Source: Nymphaea colorata (lineage: Eukaryota; Streptophyta; Magnoliopsida; Nymphaeales; Nymphaeaceae). Taken from it: a stretch of 64,000 bases of DNA. Positions 13,401-26,100 of the stretch are shown here, in pieces. Below the pieces are notes generated by a model. It did no database searches, was not told where the DNA came from, and worked only from the letters and a program-made list of their open reading frames with translations. The DNA lies in NCBI RefSeq assembly GCF_008831285.2, contig NC_045149.1:15960578-16024577 (forward strand), written 5' to 3'. Position 1 is the first letter of the stretch; every line of letters begins with the position of its first letter. The translations under genes and the position numbers were made by a program.

Positions 13401-15114
13401 GCCACCTCTCAATCACAGAATTCTGCAGCTACAACAACTTTCTCTGCTTCCATTACAAATGAAGGATTAGACACTCTCCAACCTTCTGTATCCATGGTGG
13501 AGAACATCTCTGATTTTGGTTTTGGCGAGTCATTTCAGGCCTTAACTTACACTCCAACTGCTGCACCACCTCAAGAAAACCTAGCAATTCCACCCGCCCA
13601 GCTGCCAACCCAACCCCCTCCACAGCAATATCTGCAGCCACCACAGGCCCAACAGATGCAGCAGCAATATATTCCAGAACAGCCACCACAGCTGCAACAA
13701 CTGCCACCACAATATGTGCAGATGCAGCCAACAATACAGCTACCATCACAGCCACCTATGCAGTCATCTCCACAGCTACCATCTCAACCACAAACACAGC
13801 AACCTCAGTCGTACCTACAGTCCCAGGTGCCAACACAGGCCCAGCCCCAGCCATATATGCAGCCACAACCAGAGTCACATATGCAGATTCAGCCACATCA
13901 AAGTGGTGATGTCCTGGGAAATCTTCTTCCACAGTCAGCACCAACGGTCACACCATCTGCACAAACAGCTGGTCTAGCTGATATGACTTTGAAGCCTCAG
14001 ACTCAGAAGGATAAATTTGAGCCCAAGTCAGCAGTTTGGGCTGATACATTGAGTCGTGGACTAGTCAATCTTAATATCTCTGGACGTAAGTATATCCTTT
14101 CTTTTCCTTTCTCCTAATGTTCTTTTGTAGTATATAATCGATTTGTGGAAACTGCATTTATATCTTCCATGCAACTTTGTGGAAACCTTTTACCTTTGTC
14201 AATTTTAAGCTGCATTGACACAAGTCGGAAAATAGTCCCATTGTCTTAAGTCATCAAGCAGCCTCTAGAAAAAGCGTGATGCTTTCTCTATGCCTGTTCC
14301 CCCTCCTGCTGCTGGTGACTGAAATTAATTTGACCAGTTTACTCTGCCAAATTTCAACTAGTTCTTAAAAGTTGAAAGACTTACCCGTGCTTAAATTCTA
14401 AAGAACTTTAACTAAAGCACTATTTTTTTCTGCCATGTATGATGATTGAAGATGTGATGTCTCCTGAAAAGGCAAACTAGCATGAGTAAATTTTATAGAT
14501 TTGGGTTCTTATTGTTTGACATTTTCTTTAAATAATACAAGTGAACCTCCATATAATGCAAGCTCATCTCTCTTTTTTCCCAATCCACTTCTATCTAGTT
14601 CAGAAAATGTATACACTTACGTGTTGTATTGGTGGCCTTTTCAGCAAAAATCAATCCCTTGGCAGATATTGGTATCGACTTCGACTCCATTAACCGGATA
14701 GATAAAAGGAAAGAGAAAGAGAAAGCTGCTGCTGCTGCAGCTGCATCTTCTTCTGGGGCTATGGGTAAAGCTATGGGAGCTGGTTCAGGAATTGGTCGTG
14801 CTGGTGCAACAGGTTTGGCTCCTCCTCCGAACCCCATGATGGGTTCCGGGATGGGCATGGGTGGAGGAATGGGGATGGGGATGGGGATGGGAAACGGTGG
14901 TGGAATGGGCATGGGTGGTTATGGTGCTGGAATGAATCAATCCATGGGTATGGGCATGGGCATGGGAATGGGGATGGGAATAGGCATGGCCCCAGTACCA
15001 CAGCCTCGACCAGGTTCAGGCCTGCCACCCACTGGTCCAGGCATGGCTGGTTACAACCCGATGATGGGCATGGGAGGTTATGCCCCTCAGAATCCATATG
15101 GTGGATACAGGTAA
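7451..15114 (+). CDS. EPSIN2: Epsin, clathrin interactor EPSIN2/EPSIN3 type (ENTH domain)
   Basis: This endocytic/trans-Golgi adaptor would bind phosphoinositides through its ENTH domain and clathrin or AP complexes through its tail. In Arabidopsis the EPSIN2/3 class acts in post-Golgi vesicle traffic. The exons are 7451-7485, 7591-7642, 7842-7921, 8003-8081, 8172-8255, 8363-8508, 8601-8963, 9226-9267, 9358-9450, 9572-9729, 12490-12677, 13344-14085 and 14645-15114. All join in frame with GT-AG borders and give 843 aa. The ENTH domain spans about residues 15-155 and includes the family pattern [10 protein letters not shown] and the core [14 protein letters not shown]. After it come a D/Y/R/G-rich segment (exon 7), A-P-P-A-Y-E-E-A, D-x-F-D-E-F-D, a P/Q-rich tract (exon 12) and a tail of repeated G-M. 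Length fits the plant class (roughly 900-1000 aa). A polyadenylation-like AATAAA lies at 15513. EPSIN2 versus EPSIN3 cannot be separated. Confidence 0.95.
9918..11218. mobile_element. Probable non-autonomous DNA element with dense GTATCG/CGATAC subterminal repeats
   Basis: Both ends of the block are packed with the hexamer GTATCG and its complement CGATAC. One cluster, at about 10335-10520, includes nested palindromes such as GTATCGTACGATAC. The other lies at about 11125-11200. The interior is AT-rich and has no transposase-like frame. The right edge reads TTTTTACAACATTG; its complement CAATGTTGTAAAAA resembles CAGTGTTGCAAAA at 9918. That similarity suggests an element of about 1.3 kb, but the left boundary could instead be near 10335. 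Superfamily is not assigned. Confidence 0.55.
9924..9952. repeat. Perfect 14-bp inverted repeat (hairpin)
   Basis: GCAAAATGACAACT, a single A, then its exact reverse complement AGTTGTCATTTTGC. It lies in epsin intron 10, next to the possible left end of the repeat element. Confidence 0.9.
13190..13207. repeat. 18-bp perfect palindrome in epsin intron 11
   Basis: CTACCCTTCGAAGGGTAG reads the same on both strands. No function is apparent. Confidence 0.9.
14723..14998 (+). repeat. In-frame Ala tract and Gly-Met repeat in the last epsin exon
   Basis: GCT/GCA repeats encode a run of seven alanines at about 14726. From about 14830 the reading frame has many G-M-G-M/G-N-G-G units built from ATGGGC/ATGGGG. 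The nucleotide repetition means length may vary between alleles. It belongs to the coding sequence of the epsin. Confidence 0.9.
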
Positions 15115-18100
15115 AGTTCTTTTGTTTTGAAAGCGGGAGAACAAGCAAAGATTGGAAGGAAAGAGCTCAATGCAGCTGCTAGTTTTGGCACAGAGAAAAA
15201 TGTTGTGTTGGTGATTGTGCACGAGCTGCTGGTCTGATTGCTGGTGGTATGTGTAATTTTTTGAACTGGCTCTTGTATAATCTGCTGCTTCACCATCTTT
15301 TTCGGTTTTTCGATCAACCATTCTCTTACGTGCTTGGCATATTGGCAGTATGACATCATCTTCTGCATCCCCCCCCCCCCTTTTCTCTTACTGTATTTGT
15401 CTTCCTTATCCTTTGTTCTTTTACTAGGAAGAAGGTGCTTATTAGATGGTTGGGAACCTTTGAATGTATTATGAGTTTTGGTTGTCTATGATATATACGT
15501 TCCTGATGAAGAAATAAAAGTTCATTTATCCTTGATTCATGATGGCGGAAAGAGAAGGCATCCTAATATTTTTGTTTGCCTACGTAGAGCTCATTTGGCA
15601 ATGGTTTAGAGGGACGATCCGCTTTCGCAAGAGAAGGCATCCTCGTGTGCCCTTGGCCCTTAACTGCCGCCCTGTCACAGGCTTTTAGCGGCACATCGGA
15701 AATGCAGGATGAACGGTTTCCTACTTTTTGAGTTAATAGTTGCCCTACCTGAGCTCTTTACCGTATCGAGCATATCCAGAAAGAATTTTTTACTAGAAGA
15801 TGGCATGTTCTTAATTTCCTGATGCTTGCACTCGTGTCCCTATACCTACTTGCCTCTATATACGTAATAGTTATTGCTTATTCGATAAGTAACTGATTTT
15901 TCGCTTTTTAAAAAAATGAAAAAATTCTTCCGATAGAATGCTTTAGCGCCGTATATGAACTAAATCTTCTTAAAATACAATTGACAAAAGAAAAAAACAC
16001 TGACACGACGATCAGGATTATGAAGCATTGAGTTGGCGGATGAAGATCCTCCTCATTTTGCTGTAAGTAGCTGGAAAATAAACTGGAGGATAAGCCCAAC
16101 AGCCCCATCGAATATGAAACCATCACGTGGTACTGCAGGGATCGTTTGGCACTTTGGCTAACGGAATGGTTAAAAATGGGGCAGGTTCATAAAACGATAG
16201 GCAACCGTTCTATTAGCCTCAAGTGAACAAGTCATGTTTCTACCTGTAGGCCCACCAGTGGACTAGTTCGACTACGTAAAATGCATATAATGCAGAATTT
16301 TGCAAGTTTTTGGCAATAGCTCCATGTAAAACAACCTTTTAAAAAAGTGAACAGCAGCAATTAATTGTAATAAAAAAGGAAGTAAAAAATCTAATATTTG
16401 AACTGTACTTTTCCGCATTTCGATTCCCCAAAAACATTATGTATCAACAAATACGCAAACGCATGACATAACTCACAAGCGTCTCACTCATATTATATTT
16501 TTGTAAGCTTATCATCGTGGATGGTTCGTCATTGATTAGATAGAATAGTAAACTGAAACCCTTGAATAAGTTTGCAATCTGCCATTCTGCAGCTTGAACT
16601 CTTTTCTTGATCTTATCTTCACAACATCCCTATATCCCTCAGCAAGACTCCCTCTTTGTCCTTTTCATGTTCCGCCATGAAGCAGTTCCGAGTACGCTGG
16701 GTGCAAAAAAATTCCTACCGCTACCAGAGTTTTTGTTCCTAGAATTTTAAATTTTGAATAGGAGAATTTCCGCTACCAAGGTTGCTGTTTCTCCATGTCT
16801 AAAACTAACTAGCTTGAAAATGCAATTTTCCCGTTGTTAGAATGCGACTAGAGGAGTTGCATGTGGCTTCATTGCTTCATCCCAAGCCACAAGCAACTAA
16901 GGGAAGTCCGGTTCTTCCCACTGCATCATTTATACTTACGAACATATATGCACACTTGCTGCTTATCATATGCCAAAATTGATTTTTGAATGCTTTGTTT
17001 GATCCCAATGGAATCTATAGATGCACAGCGGCTTGTTGAAGAACTTGCTATATTCATTTCTCAACCTTAGGAAAGATCTCATAACATAACATTTATAAAA
17101 ATTTGGACCGTAAGATTTCTCAGTCTATGACTCTATAAAACTATACTTAGACATTCCAAATCACTATTGAAGACTGGATTTCCAACTTTTGAACTATGCA
17201 GATCACATCTTTAGGTTTAAATATGCAGAGGTAGAAACGCTGATCCTTGAAGTATAATTTCATGTTCTTTATATACATATATACAGGAGCTGAAATCCTC
17301 CGGACATCTTTAGTTTCATCTAATCATGACCGCCAATGTATTGCATCGGGTGGGTATGAGTAAACACACTGCCCGGTGCATGTATTTTGAGAGGCCGAAG
17401 AATTTCTTCGCCCAAATTTGGATGGAAAAATTTACAAATCCTATATATAGGTATAAGAGAGAGAGAGAGGGCGCTAGTCTGCAGTCATTTGCAACGGATG
17501 ACCAATGCATAGAGCGAGGTGGACATGGCTCATTGGAAAGTAGCCAACAGAGGTGGAGATCAGCAGAAAGTTCTTGAAATCTTGTTGTTGTGCTCTTTCC
17601 CAAGTTTGCCAGACTGCTAATGAGTCGGGCGCCAAGTAAAAAAAAGACGACCTAAAAGGATTAGGAGAACGGCGACAATAGGAGGAACTGACAAAGGAAG
17701 GTGAGGCTAGAAAGGGAGGAGGCGAGGGAAGGCCAGGTGTTAAAGAAGGAACTGGAGGAAGAATAAACAGATAATGAAGGGTTAAAGAAGGAACTGGAGG
17801 AAGAATAAACAGATAATGAAGGATTGCTGGATGGACTCAGGAATGGAGAGGCAGAGAACACGCTATTTAACAAGATGACAAGATGAAGACCAAGGCACCG
17901 GAAATGGTCGAAGGTATTAACATGGCCGGCGAGAGCATCCGGGCAAAAGCAGAAATGTGTGCATCTCCATAAAAGAAGCAGAACACGTAACCCACTTGGA
18001 AGTGATAGAAAAGACGTTAGCATGTGCTCAAAAATGAGTTGTCCTACTTCAAGCAAGCTATTGAGGTTCTTAAGGAAGCAGCAACAAAATCCAAATGAAT

Positions 18101-18346
18101 AAACATGATTTCCCATTCAGATATGCTGTGACAAGCACTGCCACCAGAAGCAATAAACACATTGATACAACCACATTTCATGTTCCTATTCCTCGGCTAC
18201 CGAACGTGGCTACTGTCAAGTTAAATGGTAAACAATAAAAATTGAATTAAGGTTAACTACAAAAATTAAATTGAATGATGACCAGCTTGTGGAATACCGA
18301 CCTAACAGAACACTATTTCTCTATAGGGGAACAAGGAGACAGGGAC
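15115..18346. other. Convergent spacer between the epsin and BTB-NPH3 genes
   Basis: The first 400 bases are the epsin 3' region, with AATAAA at 15513. The rest is AT-rich with no supported gene. An exact 42-bp tandem duplication at 17739-17822 is listed separately. The last part is probably the 3' untranslated region of the minus-strand BTB-NPH3 gene. Confidence 0.6.
17739..17822. repeat. Exact tandem duplication, two 42-bp units
   Basis: The units 17739-17780 and 17781-17822 are identical, each starting GTTAAAGAAGGAACTGGAGG. Complete identity points to a recent duplication. The unit length is a multiple of three, but the surrounding frames are not convincingly coding. Confidence 0.95.
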
Positions 18347-21300
18347 CTAAGCTGGGCCACCCTTGGGTGGATCTTGGATGGCAACAGAATTCTCTCTTGG
18401 ATTGCAAAACTGTGGCCTAAACTTGAACCCAAGCTTCCTGGAGAATACGCTCCAAGAGCTCTTTGGCTTCCCAAGCTTCTCAATCTCTTGTTTCATGCTC
18501 AGATACTCCTTCTCGAGCTCGCATACCCGCACTCTCATGTCATCGATCCCCACCTTGAGGTTGTGGCTGTCCTTGATATGGACAGGAGCGGCGGAGATTG
18601 TCCCCTCATTTTTTGGAAGGTCGAGGCTGTGATGTCCCTGCCCATTGTCAATGTTGTCTGACACGAAAAACCAGCCAGCGATAGATGTCCTGAGGCGCAG
18701 CTGCTCGAAGAAGAGTACCTGAACCACAACCCTCAGCGGCAGCCTTTCGTTCTGAGCAGCATGTGTACAGGCTTCAAGCGATAGCTTCTGACAGTTCATG
18801 AGCCTACACAGCTGTTCTCTTTCAGAGTCCGTCAGCCATGGATGAGCCTGAAAAGGAAGCATAGAAGAGAACTTTTTACTTATGAAACTCTCTGAGAAAT
18901 ATACTGAAAGGTCCGGACAGCACAACTTCCGGACTGTGAAGCAGCCGGTCCGAACAAAGTCGTGAACTCGTCCATTAGAGGCAGAAAGGACTGGAAAAAG
19001 AGAACTACCTTCAGGTATATATCAATAGCACGATAAATGCCATCGTCCAGTGTCCGAGCATAGTCGGGTATCATGGCCGCTAGAGCCTGAAACTTGGAAA
19101 ACTTCAGATTAACATCCGGTGCAATTTCTGCAAGGAATCCATCGATGAGCCTGGACACCATGGTGATCGGTGACAGCGAAGGTGAGCCAATCAACTGCCC
19201 TTCATCAACCAAGCAAGGGCTGGTAGCTGCAGAAGCTTGATCAGACACAAGAAAATGGTCTAGAATTCTCTGTACACAGTCAATATCATAGAGAGTTTCT
19301 ACAGAGTAAGTTAAGTTTGGCAGAAGAAGATCCTCTAAGGAGGCCTGGTCCAGCTGTATCCCTACTCTTTTCTCCAAATTTTCCCTGGAGGATGAGCTCG
19401 CATGCAAAATTACAGCCGTACGAAGCAGTCCAAGTAGGAATTTTGTCGACGTGACACCCTTCTGCATGGGCAATAAACCCACAATCTCTTCGAGCAGAGC
19501 CCTCTGTTCGCCCTCTGTTGGGACAGAAATGCGGGAATTCTTCTCCTGGTTCCCTGAGTTTCGTTTCTGCAGTCCAGGGAGATGACTGTTCGCATAGAAC
19601 GTGAGGCATCCAGCAATGTTGTCTGGGCTCATGCCTTTAGATTCCATTGCCAAAATCAACCTCTTCAGGAGAGGGAAACTAAGAACTGCTAAGTCCTCGT
19701 ACCACCAATCTGAAGTCACCGGCTTTGGTGTGGCTCCTGTACCAATTCCATTCCATAGCAAGCTACCACCTGGACTCTGAAGAGTTCTCTGCCCTCCTCC
19801 CATAGGCCAACCAAATAAACTGGCATCGCTACAGGCTTTCATAGCTAAGGAGTTGATGCATCTTGTGACAACGTGAAGCTCCTCGGCGTGAAGGAGCACT
19901 TCCTCACATGTTTCCAATGCTATTATGGTGTCCTTCCAGCTGGAGAAAACCTCGCTGAGGAATTCCTCTGTCTGTAGAATCAAGTTCCCTTCCCCATATT
20001 CTTCTGTCATACGTAGGTGCTCAGCAGCACATCGAACGGATACCACATTTAATGCGGTGAGTTCCAGCCTAACACCATAGCAGAATTTTGCAACAAGTTC
20101 AAAAGCTTTTGCACCACCGGGGATGTCATGGAGCTGTATAATGCACGCTGTTCCATCTGCAGTAGAAGACTCTTCAATTAACTTCTCCAACACGCCGCTC
20201 CTAGAAAGCAAGGGGAACTACAAAAGCCAGAAGTAATAGATTATTAGGTGAGAGGGGGAGAGAGAAAGAGAGAGAAGGGCGGGGGAGGAAGAGAGAGAGA
20301 GAGATAGAGATCATATACGACCTTGTGAAGATGAAAAGAAATTTCTCCGATTTCAATGACAACGTCACTTGGAAGTCCAGTTGTACAGTACCTGTACAGG
20401 AGATGAACACAAGGAATTACGGACAGATGAATACTAAGAATTCCATATGTAAGCTACAGTCATTTATTATCAATGTTGGATGTCAAAACAATTTTTTTTA
20501 GTACATTCATCCACATGCGTTCAAAATTTGAACCCGCTGTTGCTGTAGAAAATGACCACAAGGGAAGCCATGAAAAAGAGAATTGACAATTCAGCTTAAT
20601 AATGAGCAACGGTTAAGACAAGGTACCATCAAATAAGCGGTTGTACATGAAACATCTCTGGCATGCAAGCGGTTAAACACGAGTTGCTGTTACGAACTTC
20701 GCAGGAAAAACGGCACTCTGCGTTCTTAGCTATCTTTTCATTCCCTTCAAGAAAGAGTCCTTTTTCTGTTCAGCAATTTCTTTTTATATACCTACTCCCA
20801 ATATCAAGTGCTCCTACGGTTTCAGATCAGTTGGCTTGTCAATTATGTGTAAACCTCTGAATTCATCCTTAATTATAACATCCATATCCCAAAGTTGAAA
20901 AGATCCGGTTGTTTATCATTTGAAGGTTTTTGAAAGCAGTCTAACTGGATCAAGAAGCCTATTTAACAATTGACAACCACCGAACGAGTTGAGAAGTTGC
21001 AAAGCATGCTCTACGATTACCCTTTTGCTCTGTGGTGTCGTACTGTCTCGCTCTCCCTGACATACACACCCACCCACCTGTGTGTTGGTAGGCTTCGCTA
21101 GAACTGACTGGGATTCCGTGTTTTCCCTATTTTCTAACTACGGTCTACTTCCAGCCACAGCAGATCAAATGATGCCAATAGAGCTTGAGTAATTCCAATA
21201 CCGAATTTTTAGATACATTGGAATCCTAAGAAAAATGACAACTGGGGGAGCAGCACTAACAGACATAAAGCTAAGGACCAACTAACGCCAGGGCTATGTC

Positions 21301-22110
21301 AATCTTGGCAAAAAAGAAAAACAGGGATCATAATCAGAACATAGAGAAGGAGTTATAGGTAGATCTTGTAAAGTTCATTAGGTTATGTTTATGCCACAGC
21401 GGGGTTAGGGAAAAGGCAACCGAGCGACCTCCATGCCAAATACTCGATCCAGCAAAATATGAACAGGAAACATTCACCATGCTCGTCATATTTTGTTTCC
21501 GATAGACCGGAATACAGGGAAAAAAGAATGGCAGCCACTTAAGGCTGGCACCGTCAGGAAACCGTCCGTATGTGCGCCTATGGGGGCTAAACTTGGCATG
21601 GTTCCGGATCGCCTACGAGGTGGCACGCAGCCTAAAAGACAACTTAATTGGCCTATGTTATTGTGAAAAAGCAAAGGAAGAGAAGGCGAAGACTAACTTA
21701 CCTCTGACAATGCAGATATCGAATGTTTGTTTCTCACTGATCAAAGGTATTTACATTTAGATGACTCGAGAAGATAATAAAGCCTAAAATTCATTATCCG
21801 ATACGCGTACGTCATTTGTCTCGGTTCGATGACAAGGGCATTAGTCATGTTCTTGTTTACAAAAGCATCAGAAAAGAAGGAAGACCTCTTGGCCTCCTGC
21901 CCTAATGGAAATGAGTCAGACAGAGATAAATGAATAAGAAAAAGATCAATTCCCATTTTCTTCCAGAGAAGGGGAAAAAAAAAAACAGAAGACATAAAAA
22001 GAGAAGGACATGTATGAGAAAAGGAAATGCACGAAGAACAAGGGCGCATACCAAGCTTGTCCTTGGCGTTGAAAAGCGTCGGGCTTGGATCCCAGTTTCA
22101 GGGAAGCCAT
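18347..22110 (-). CDS. BTB/POZ domain NPH3-family protein (NPH3/RPT2-like, At1g30440 type)
   Basis: This is a putative substrate adaptor for a CUL3 ubiquitin ligase in the NPH3/RPT2-like family, whose members act in phototropin and auxin-transport signalling at the plasma membrane. Read 5' to 3' the exons are 22110-22052, 20391-20322, 20217-19009 and 18847-18347. All join in frame and give 612 aa. The start M-A-S-L-K-L-G-S-K is followed by [10 protein letters not shown] and [10 protein letters not shown], as in the At1g30440 group. The first exon is only 59 bases and sits behind a 1.66-kb intron. The BTB domain covers about residues 25-130 ([12 protein letters not shown]). The NPH3 domain runs from D-W-W-Y-E-D-L at about 213 to about 500. 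A short coiled coil lies at about 547-573, then a basic tail [14 protein letters not shown]. The family is certain; the exact orthologue and biological role are not. Confidence 0.93.
20218..20321 (-). other. Short CT-rich intron 2 of the BTB-NPH3 gene
   Basis: On the minus strand this 104-base intron runs from GTCGTATATG to CTTTTGTAG. It contains a (CT)n-type stretch, seen as GA repeats at about 20252-20310 on the plus strand. It separates H-L-H-K from F-P-L-L-S within the BTB fold. Confidence 0.85.
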
Positions 22111-23494
22111 TGCATCATGGGAGGAGCAGGGGAGGAGATATCATCTCATCCAGAGAGAGAGAAAGAGCGGGCGGAGAGAGAAAGAGATGTAAACCGGAAT
22201 GAAAATTAAATTTTGAGAGTATTTTGTGGGGTGGGGAAATTGCAGCAGCTGCTGGTCTTCAGGGGTTGAGCACAAGAGGGTTGTTGTGTCCCCGGAGGAT
22301 GGTCCAATCGCCTAGCACCACAATTGCACCCTCCCCCTCAAAATCCTCCGCCAAATCCCCAGGTCCTGCGAGCTGACCGTTAGTCGCTACTCGTTTACCC
22401 GGAATACCCCTCCTCCTTATCTATTGTTACCTCATCGAGCTGATAGAATTGTTGCTTTTCCTTGCGTTCTCCGCCAGAAGTTAATTACATCAAGAAACCA
22501 AGCCCATAAACTTATGCTTGAAATTAGATAACGAAATGGCAAGGAAAATGACTCAACTAAAATGAATATGTAAATCTATACAAATCTGCCTGTGTGCGTA
22601 TAATTTGAGGTTCTTTATTTTCCTTTCTGCAATTGAGGGTCATGTACTTGGAAACAGGGAAAGAAATAGACGTATCTCTATCTACCTGACAAGAAAAAAT
22701 GAGCAAAACTGGACAAGTTCTCCTGTCCATATAATCGAAAGGGACTAGTTTGAACAGATAAATAAATTTCTGGCTGTTACTTGTGCAGCCACAGTTTCAT
22801 TCCCATTAATGTCTATGTTACTCTTTAAGCAGGTAATAAATTTAGAGGTATATAAGTTGGTCTATAACTAAGTTGCACCCGTGGGAGTTTTTGTCGACGC
22901 CTCTAAGGTTTCAACCCCGAGTTTTTTGAAACCTTGCTAATCTTTTCCTTGTTAAAAACATGCGGCTCCAGTTTTTCAAATTATTTGTTCCGTTTGTAGA
23001 ACCTGATTCAGTATGTGAAAAGTATTTTTAATTAATCTTTTATAATTACTGTTAAGCATTACAAAAGTTGCCCACCATGGCGGCTAAGTAGTGTCCGCCG
23101 CTTCCTGCAAATTCCAGTAGTCGCTTCGAATTTGTGTTCAGAACATAAATGTTTTGATGAAAATGCATATCTATTGAATCTGGTTTAGAATATAAAGTGT
23201 CCCATATCCCCGGGGAAGGAAACCCGCAGTCACTTAGTTAGTTGGCTTACATTGATATTATTCACACGGTTAGTCGTAGAAAATGAGACCTGTTGATCAA
23301 ATCACGGTAATGATCTTCAAGTTTAAGATTCAGTAGTAGTATGCTGGGCGATCACTAAAGCTGTTTTATGACCAGAGGTTGCCAAAACCAAAAGTTGGTG
23401 CAGCCTGCTTCCATCGGGAGGCTATGAATGAAGGGTAGTCGGCCAATTAAGGAGCTAAGCAACTTTCATGAGGAAGGGTACTCTCCCATACCAC

Positions 23495-24232
23495 ATCAGA
23501 ACTCCAGTGTAGGTTATCTATGAAGCCCTGATGGTTGGATCTGCAACGGATTTAGAGCTTAACACCAACATAAAGTGTAAGGGGGCTTTTTATTTTGGAC
23601 CCTTTATTTGTACCCAAAGTCCAAATCATATGTAATTGGATCCAAAAGATTCAAATTGTATTTAAGTGGATCCACACAGAAGTTGCATCGCAAAGAGACG
23701 GTGGACTCATTTTGCAAGTTTGTTAATTTCAAGTTGTTGAAGTTGTGAAGGAAAGTAACTTGGACTTGTTAGTTACGCAAGCCGTGCTTACTTTAGTCAC
23801 CCTGCTTGCTTAGTTTTAATATTCAGGCTTGGAATTGAAAAATCCTAAGCCCTGTAACAATTTGGTCGAAGAGACTTGGGTTGCATTGGACAAGGCAAAA
23901 AAAAAAAATTCAATGGTGGGCTGGATTAAAGGATCCTGGTATGGTTTCTTCCTATGGTAGGCCAGCTCAACCCTTGGTCGCATCCGAATGTTGTGAGATT
24001 TTCAGCTGTGTCGCTTTCTAGATCAGATTAAAATCACTATCGTTTCTTACAAAATGTTGTCCATATATATATATATATATGTATATATAGTTGTTGTTGT
24101 TGTGAGACATATAACATGAATAATGAATATCCATCACATCTCATCTGGTTCCAAAAGTTTAGCGATGCCATCATTTTCGCATCATGCTTTCAGTACTTTC
24201 TGATCAGAAGTCCAGTGTAGGTTATGTATGAA
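23495..24232. repeat. Pair of direct repeats about 705 bp apart
   Basis: About 33 bases containing TCCAGTGTAGGTTAT and TATGAAGCCC occur at 23495-23527 and again at 24200-24232 with two mismatches. They could be edges of an inserted or duplicated segment, but no terminal features identify it. Confidence 0.7.
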
Positions 24233-25888
24233 GCCCCCGTAACGTTTGTCACTCGAGGGAATTGGGAATGAGGGGAGCTCAATTGGAAACGTGGGGAACG
24301 GTGATGAAGAGAAGACGGGGGAGGGAAACTTAGCGCCCGCCATTGATGGCGGCTGCCCACTGCTTTGTGTGAAAGCGATGACGGTCAAAGGCTGAGGGCC
24401 CAATTGTGCCACCCTTCAGGCCAAGATCCAAAACATTGTGGAAAATCGAGTTTCAGCTTGAGGAAGCATGCGCTTGATGGATGGCAAGTTGCATGGAGGA
24501 AATTGTTGATGTCAAAGTCCAAAGCCTAACGCTTTCTTTCTGTTTTTTCTTTTATTAGTAGTGCTTTCCCCGCTGGCCACAAGACAAGAAGAAGATTATA
24601 AATGAATGTTGGATGTGGCCTGGCCGCCACTCGGGACTGCCTGCCTACCTTATCTATCTCCGTTTCCGATTTTGTCCAACTAAATGAAATCCGCGTGGCG
24701 AGAGGAAATCTAAGATTGAGACCTTGCAAAATATGATAATCGGCCAAAACCTGAGTCGACATGACATTCTTGCGGGATGCTTCACCAAGTCCTTCAACTT
24801 CAAGGTTCAACGCTTTTTTTTTTTTTTTTAATGGGTCAGAGGGGACTTATCGTTTTTTTTTTCTCTTTGATGATTGATTCCTGGAAAAAACAAGAGAGAG
24901 GAGTACATATAAATATAAAGCCACAACCAAGGCACGGCCAATTTGTCAAACTGCTTTGTAAATGGCGTTTCTGCCCCCTTTTGTAATTAAAAATTTACAT
25001 AAAAGGCAATTTATTGTCAACCATGCATAACTTACAGCAATTTGGGGTCAGAGAGTGAAAAATGTGCAACAAAACACGGCCTTTTTGGGGTAATAAGTCA
25101 TAAGAACCATGATGTCTTATCAACATATGGCAAAGGCTGGCTAAATTAAATACCTATTACATAATCTCAAAATGTATTATTTCAGATCATCCACCAAATT
25201 TATTTGTTGACAGTCAAGTTGCTATACATATTTCAGTGAATCTTCTTTTTCACGAGATCAGATGATATCACTTAGGGGTGAAAATGGTAGAAATAGTTCA
25301 AATATTATTATACGTCGCATTTTGCCAAGCAGATCCCTAATTTAAAGAATGGCTGGAAATTGTCGGTTATTACTCTAAAAAGGCGTATATCATTTCGTTA
25401 AGGCTTTAATTTGAGGGCATGTCCTTATCAACCCCTTCTGTCAAAGAGGGATCACATAGTCTTCTTGTGTCAAGCACAAGGTCTTTTTGTGTGTTGACTT
25501 CCTTTTCAATTGTATTTGTTCTATATCTCGGCCTATACATAGTCAAGGAGTGATGCGATGGCGTTTCAGTTTTATTTATCGTCCCGTCGTCGCTATGCGA
25601 AAACAAGTCAACTTCCATTTTGTCATGTTTTGTTTGCACAAGTATCCCCTTCCCTCTATGCAAAAAATAAGTCCAACATCCATTTTCTCGATTGCAAAAT
25701 GAGAGAGACTTTTATTTTGCTTAACCCAAGACCATGGTGCTTACACCATTATTTGTGCTAAACTTCTACTTTAATGACTGAAGCATGGACATGAAATGCA
25801 TGTAAAACTCACGTCCGTAATTCATACGGACATGGTGCGACACCATTAAACGATGCCAGATTAATTTGACTCACAAAAACCTCCTCTT

Positions 25889-26100
25889 AAGGCCACATTT
25901 GATAGCTTTAGATTTGAGAGCTGATGTTATTTGGGATCGTTGAAAATCTCACAGATCTGTGGATTTAAGGTCCCACTCCTCTCTCATCTGACCTGCTTTT
26001 TGCCATAAACTGAAGTTGTTCAATCCTCTTTTTCATGATGAAATCCCGTTGTTTGTTGACACAGTGGGCTCCGTCTCCACGGGGTACAAACGCACCCTTG
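25889..26100. mobile_element. Possible small MITE-like element
   Basis: The left side reads AAGGCCACATTTGATAGC. The right side reads ACAAACGCACCCTTG, whose complement begins CAAGGGTGCGTTTGT. The loose inverted similarity (AAGG..C..TTTG) and the motif are typical of hAT-like MITEs. The match is imperfect and no target duplication was verified. Confidence 0.3.

Noticed and set aside
13453-13944. Minus-strand frames rich in Ala/Val
   Set aside because: These are shadows of the P/Q-rich epsin exon 12.
14595-15148. Minus-strand Pro-rich frames
   Set aside because: These are shadows of the Gly-Met repeat in the last epsin exon.
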